Assembly: GCF_009861525.1 (NCBI RefSeq)
Contig: NZ_WVHL01000005.1
Coordinates: 930,001 to 994,000 of the forward strand
Reading direction: 5' to 3'
Length of the DNA: 64,000 nt
From: Pseudomonas sp. LD120
GTDB taxonomy: Bacteria > Pseudomonadota > Gammaproteobacteria > Pseudomonadales > Pseudomonadaceae
Position 1 is the stretch's first letter. Each line of letters starts with the position of its first letter. Under the pieces are notes generated by a model. That model had not been told where the DNA came from, ran no database searches, and saw only the letters and a list, made by a program, of their open reading frames with translations. Made by a program: the position numbers and the translations under genes. Below are positions 61,021 to 64,000 of this stretch, piece after piece.

Positions 61021-61974
61021 TTACGGCTTGACCAGCCGCGCATCCAGGCTGTTCTGCGCCAGGCGCCGGGCCTGGTCCTGGGTCATCCCCAGGTCGGTGT
61101 ACAGGGCGTGGAAGTTCTCGGTGACGTAGCCACCGAAGTACGCCGGGTCATCGGAGTTGACCGTGACCTTCACTCCGCGCTCAAGCATTTGCAGGATGTT
61201 GTGCTGGGACATGTGGTCGAACACACAGAGCTTGGTGTTGGACAGCGGGCACACGGTCAGCGGGATCTGCTCGTCGATGATTCGCTGCATCAGCCGCTCG
61301 TCCTCGAATGCGCGCACGCCGTGGTCGATGCGCTGGATCTTCAACAGGTCCAGGGCTTCCCAGATGTACTCCGGCGGGCCTTCCTCGCCGGCATGGGCGA
61401 CGGTCAGGAAGCCTTCGCTGCGCGCACGGTCGAATACGCGCTGGAACTTGCTCGGCGGGTGGCCCATTTCTGAGCTGTCCAGGCCTACGGCAACGAACGC
61501 ATCGCGAAACGGCAGCGCCTGGTCGAGGGTTTTCTGTGCTTCTTCTTCGCTCAAGTGGCGCAAAAAGCTGAGGATCAGGCCACTGGTGATGCCCAGTTGC
61601 TGCTCGCCGTCCTTGAGCGCGGCGGCGATGCCGTTGAGCACCACTTCGAACGGGATGCCACGGTCGGTGTGGGTCTGCGGATCGAAGAACGGCTCGGTGT
61701 GGATCACGTTCTGCTCTTTGCAGCGCAGCAGGTAGGCCCAGGTCAGGTCGTAGAAGTCTTGGGAGGTACGCAGCACGTCCGCACCCTGGTAATACAGGTC
61801 GAGGAACTCTTGCAGGTTGTTGAAGGCGTAGGCCTTGCGCAGGGTCTCGACGTCGCTCCAGGGCAGGGCGATCTTGTTACGTTCGGCTAGGGCGAACAGC
61901 AGTTCCGGTTCCAGGGAACCTTCCAGGTGCAGGTGCAATTCGGCCTTGGGCAAGGCGTTCAGCCAGTCATACAT
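61021..61974 (-). CDS. Adenine deaminase (adenosine deaminase family)
   Basis: 317 residues. The zinc-binding HLHLEGSLEP lies at the N-terminus (His14 and His16), VAHAGEEGPPEY holds a third His, and NSDDPAYFGG has the catalytic Asp. Pseudomonas members of this subgroup, including PA0148, deaminate adenine rather than adenosine, giving hypoxanthine. It lies upstream of nothing on its strand but is followed by the convergent hairpin. Neighbouring BMP-type and oxygenase genes point to a purine scavenging set. Confidence 0.9.
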   Translation of the reverse strand: MYDWLNALPKAELHLHLEGSLEPELLFALAERNKIALPWSDVETLRKAYAFNNLQEFLDLYYQGADVLRTSQDFYDLTWAYLLRCKEQNVIHTEPFFDPQTHTDRGIPFEVVLNGIAAALKDGEQQLGITSGLILSFLRHLSEEEAQKTLDQALPFRDAFVAVGLDSSEMGHPPSKFQRVFDRARSEGFLTVAHAGEEGPPEYIWEALDLLKIQRIDHGVRAFEDERLMQRIIDEQIPLTVCPLSNTKLCVFDHMSQHNILQMLERGVKVTVNSDDPAYFGGYVTENFHALYTDLGMTQDQARRLAQNSLDARLVKP

Positions 61975-62152
61975 GGTGTGGTCTCATCAGGTGCAGGTGG
62001 GCGCTGCGAGAGTGATGCGTTACCGGGGCCGTGCCCTTCTCTGGGGAACGGGCCGCGGTTACGGCGATCGCCAGGTTTTCACCGGGCCCGAAAAAGCCGC
62101 CATTCTACATCCGGCGGCGCCATTGTTCGGCAAAACCTGACCGAATGGGCGA

Positions 62153-63118
62153 TCAGGCCTGCTCCAGCTCGCGGCGATAGGCGTAAGTGTCGGCAAAGCG
62201 CGACAGCAGGAACTCGGCGCAGGTGGTCGGCGGATATTTGGCTGGATGCGCGGCGTCCTGGCAGCCGGGCAGGCATTCGATGCGGGTGTCCGGGTGCGGC
62301 TCGGCGAAGAACGGCATCGAGTAGCGGTCCACCCCCAACGGGCTGATGACCCGGTGCGGGGTCGACAGGTAACGGTCGTTGCTCCAGCGCGCCATCATGT
62401 CGCCGAGGTTGACCACGAAGGTGCCGTCGATGGGCGGTGCATCGATCCACTGCCCCTGGACATTGCGCACCTGCAGGCCGCCGGCGGCGTCCTGGTAGAG
62501 CAGGGTGATGCAGCCATAGTCGGTATGGGCACCGGCGCCTTGCTGTTCTGCGCTGCTGGCGGTGTGGCGTGGCGGGTAGTGGATCAGGCGCAGCACGCTG
62601 ACCGGGTCGTGGAAGCGGCGGTCGAAGAAGTCGCGCTCGATGCCCAGGGCCAGGGTCATGGCCCGTAGCAGGGTCTGGGCCAGGGCCTGCATGTCCTGGT
62701 AGTGCTGCTCCATCAGGGCCTGCCAGCCGGGCAGGTGCGGGTGGCGGTTGGGCCCGCGCAGGGGCTTGTCCGCCAATACCTCGGGATGCTCGGCCGGCAG
62801 GTGCAGGCCCATGTCGAAGGTTTCCTTGAGGTCGCTGGGCTTGCGGGGGTCCAACTGCTCGGTGGCAATGGCGCCGTAGCCGCGATGGTGGCGGCTCTGG
62901 GTGATGTCGATCTTGAGTTTTTCGGCGCTGGGCAGGGCGAAGAAGTGCTTGGCGGTGGCCAGCAATTGCTCGATGCGTTGGGCGCTGATCGGATGGCCCT
63001 TGATGTAGAAGAAACCCCACTCGCGGCAGGCTCGGTCGATCTGCTTGGCGACACTGTCCCAGCCTGGCTGGGCCTTCTGATACAGCGGGCTGATATCGAT
63101 GATCGGCAGTTGATTCAT
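62153..63118 (-). CDS. 2OG-Fe(II) oxygenase of the isopenicillin N synthase family
   Basis: 321 residues. The iron ligands are in GAHTDYGCITLL (HxD) and TPHRVISP (His), followed by RYSMPFF with the 2-oxoglutarate-binding Arg. The N-terminal domain reads PIIDISPLYQ and REWGFFYIKGHPIS, typical of the family. The substrate is unknown; the position between adenine deaminase and a BMP-type binding protein suggests purine oxidation. Its start is 66 bp from the MITE-like element. Confidence 0.9.
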   Translation of the reverse strand: MNQLPIIDISPLYQKAQPGWDSVAKQIDRACREWGFFYIKGHPISAQRIEQLLATAKHFFALPSAEKLKIDITQSRHHRGYGAIATEQLDPRKPSDLKETFDMGLHLPAEHPEVLADKPLRGPNRHPHLPGWQALMEQHYQDMQALAQTLLRAMTLALGIERDFFDRRFHDPVSVLRLIHYPPRHTASSAEQQGAGAHTDYGCITLLYQDAAGGLQVRNVQGQWIDAPPIDGTFVVNLGDMMARWSNDRYLSTPHRVISPLGVDRYSMPFFAEPHPDTRIECLPGCQDAAHPAKYPPTTCAEFLLSRFADTYAYRRELEQA

Positions 63119-63184
63119 GAAAAGGCTCCCATCCGGTTGGCGATCTTTAGCCGCTGCCGGACGCGTCGGCAGCGGTTACCGAGT

Positions 63185-63329
63185 TAGGCTTTGCACGAAA
63201 AGCCTTGATACTCGGTGATGCTACGTTGAAAACGGTCTCGGAATGCTCATTTACAACCCGTAAACTCCGCATCCTCGACTGTTTTCGCCTTGCCTGACCT
63301 TCGTCTCAAAACTTTTCGTACACAGCCTA
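63185..63329. mobile_element. 145-bp MITE-like element with TA target site
   Basis: Terminal inverted repeats of 18 bp (63185-63202 and 63312-63329) share 16 positions and begin with TA, giving TA-GGCT...AGCC-TA, the target duplication expected of Tc1/mariner or IS630-type elements. The interior is a further imperfect palindrome around GTAAA/TTTAC near 63260. It has no coding capacity. Its right end overlaps the stop of the BMP gene. Confidence 0.75.
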
Positions 63330-64000
63330 GTGGGGGAGGTCTGCCTGCAGGCCTTCGACGTAGTAGTTCATCGAGGCCAGTTCGGCATTGTTGGCGCTGA
63401 CCCCCGCGGCGATTTTTTCGACCCCGGCCTGGTCCTTGATCGGGCCGGTGAACGGGTGGAACTTGCCGCTCTTGATGCTGGCGATGATCTGCTCGGCCTC
63501 GGCTTTCACCGGGGCCGGCAGCAAGTCGCTGAGGGGCAGCTCAACCGTACCCTCTTTCAGGCCGCCCCAGTAGTCCTGGGATTTCCAGCTGTGGTCGAGC
63601 ACTCCTTGGGTGGCCTGGATGTAGTGCGGCGCCCAGTTGTTGACGATGGAGGTCAGCACTGCCTTGGGGCCGAAGTGCGCCATGTCCGAGGCGTAGCCCA
63701 CCGCGTAGACACCACGGCGCTCTGCGACCTGGATCGGTGCCGGGCTATCGGTGTGCTGGAAGATCACGTCAACGCCTTGGTCGATCAGGGCGTTGGCGGC
63801 GTCGGCTTCCTTGCCCGGGTCGAACCAGGAATTGACCCACACCACCTTGATCTCGGTACCCGGGTTGTACTTGTTCAGGGCCAGCTGGATGGCATTGATG
63901 TCGCGGATGACTTCCGGGATCGGGAACGAGGCGACGTAGCCGATCTTCTTGCTCTTGGTCATCTTCGCCGCGAGGAAACCGCCGACGTAGCGCCCTTCGT
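63327..64000 (-). CDS. BMP-family ABC transporter substrate-binding protein (C-terminal part)
   Basis: The gene continues past the right edge; the visible ~224 residues are the C-terminal part. The N-terminal piece in view reads EGRYVGGFLAAKMTKSKKIGYVASFPIPEVIRD, followed by IFQHTDSPAPIQVAERRGVYAVGYASDMAHFGP and GPIKDQAGVEKIAAG, matching Bmp/PnrA-type purine-nucleoside or lipoprotein binding proteins. A signal peptide must lie outside the window. With adenine deaminase and the oxygenase it forms a likely purine import and use cluster. The stop TAG is built from the TA and G at the MITE end. Confidence 0.9.
   Translation of the reverse strand, partial: EGRYVGGFLAAKMTKSKKIGYVASFPIPEVIRDINAIQLALNKYNPGTEIKVVWVNSWFDPGKEADAANALIDQGVDVIFQHTDSPAPIQVAERRGVYAVGYASDMAHFGPKAVLTSIVNNWAPHYIQATQGVLDHSWKSQDYWGGLKEGTVELPLSDLLPAPVKAEAEQIIASIKSGKFHPFTGPIKDQAGVEKIAAGVSANNAELASMNYYVEGLQADLPH

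Overview
The window is chromosomal DNA of a fluorescent-group Pseudomonas (P. fluorescens, protegens or chlororaphis type). It is GC-rich and densely coded. The gene order from retS to speA matches, from memory, the block PA4856 to PA4839 of P. aeruginosa. I saw no rRNA or tRNA genes, prophage or CRISPR array.

Region 1 (1-23.7 kb) is a conserved core block. A partial MarC gene and the hybrid sensor retS are followed on the minus strand by purD, purH, dusB-fis (4-nt overlap), a zinc-ribbon/DUF3426 protein, prmA, accB-accC and aroQ. A CtpL-like chemoreceptor and the GcbA-type diguanylate cyclase come next. The plus strand then carries DUF2333, a Nudix hydrolase, a YciH/SUI1 protein, speA and a lipoprotein esterase. 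Region 2 (22.3-26.5 kb) holds a MATE transporter, a small membrane protein, a MazG-like hydrolase coupled to cmoM, and tandem DUF4136 lipoproteins.

Region 3 (26.7-40.6 kb) is a Tad/Flp pilus locus with its PprA/PprB regulators: tadG, pprA, tadE, fppA, pprB, a DUF3613 gene, tadC, tadB, tadA, tadZ, an rcpA-like gene, rcpC, flp and a lone receiver domain. Two expected parts look reduced. The RcpA-like protein has an N-terminal pilus domain but no secretin domain, and the place where tadD would be expected holds only a 34-codon lipoprotein peptide. Beside it (40.7-44.4 kb) are a two-partner-secretion pore (TpsB) and a Gly/Val-rich repetitive lipoprotein, with no recognisable TpsA and an AT-rich intergenic region.

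Region 4 (44.4-51.5 kb) holds a MaoC hydratase and a two-domain FabG reductase divergent from a thiolase, then a dCACHE chemoreceptor carrying an amino-acid-binding signature, and a RIO kinase. Region 5 (51.5-55.5 kb) is a CueR copper regulon: copA-cueR, an unknown periplasmic protein and copZ, with two MerR-type operators. Region 6 (55.5-64 kb) has a Bcr/CflA transporter, a short ORFan, a quinone oxidoreductase and an ABM monooxygenase divergent from a LysR regulator, an MFS transporter, adenine deaminase, a 2OG-Fe(II) oxygenase and a partial BMP-family binding protein. A 145-bp MITE-like element lies at the end of the BMP gene.

Several genes bear on the switch between motile and attached life (RetS, GcbA, PprAB with Tad pili, the TpsB pair). 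Others serve purine synthesis and salvage, fatty-acid synthesis and copper export.
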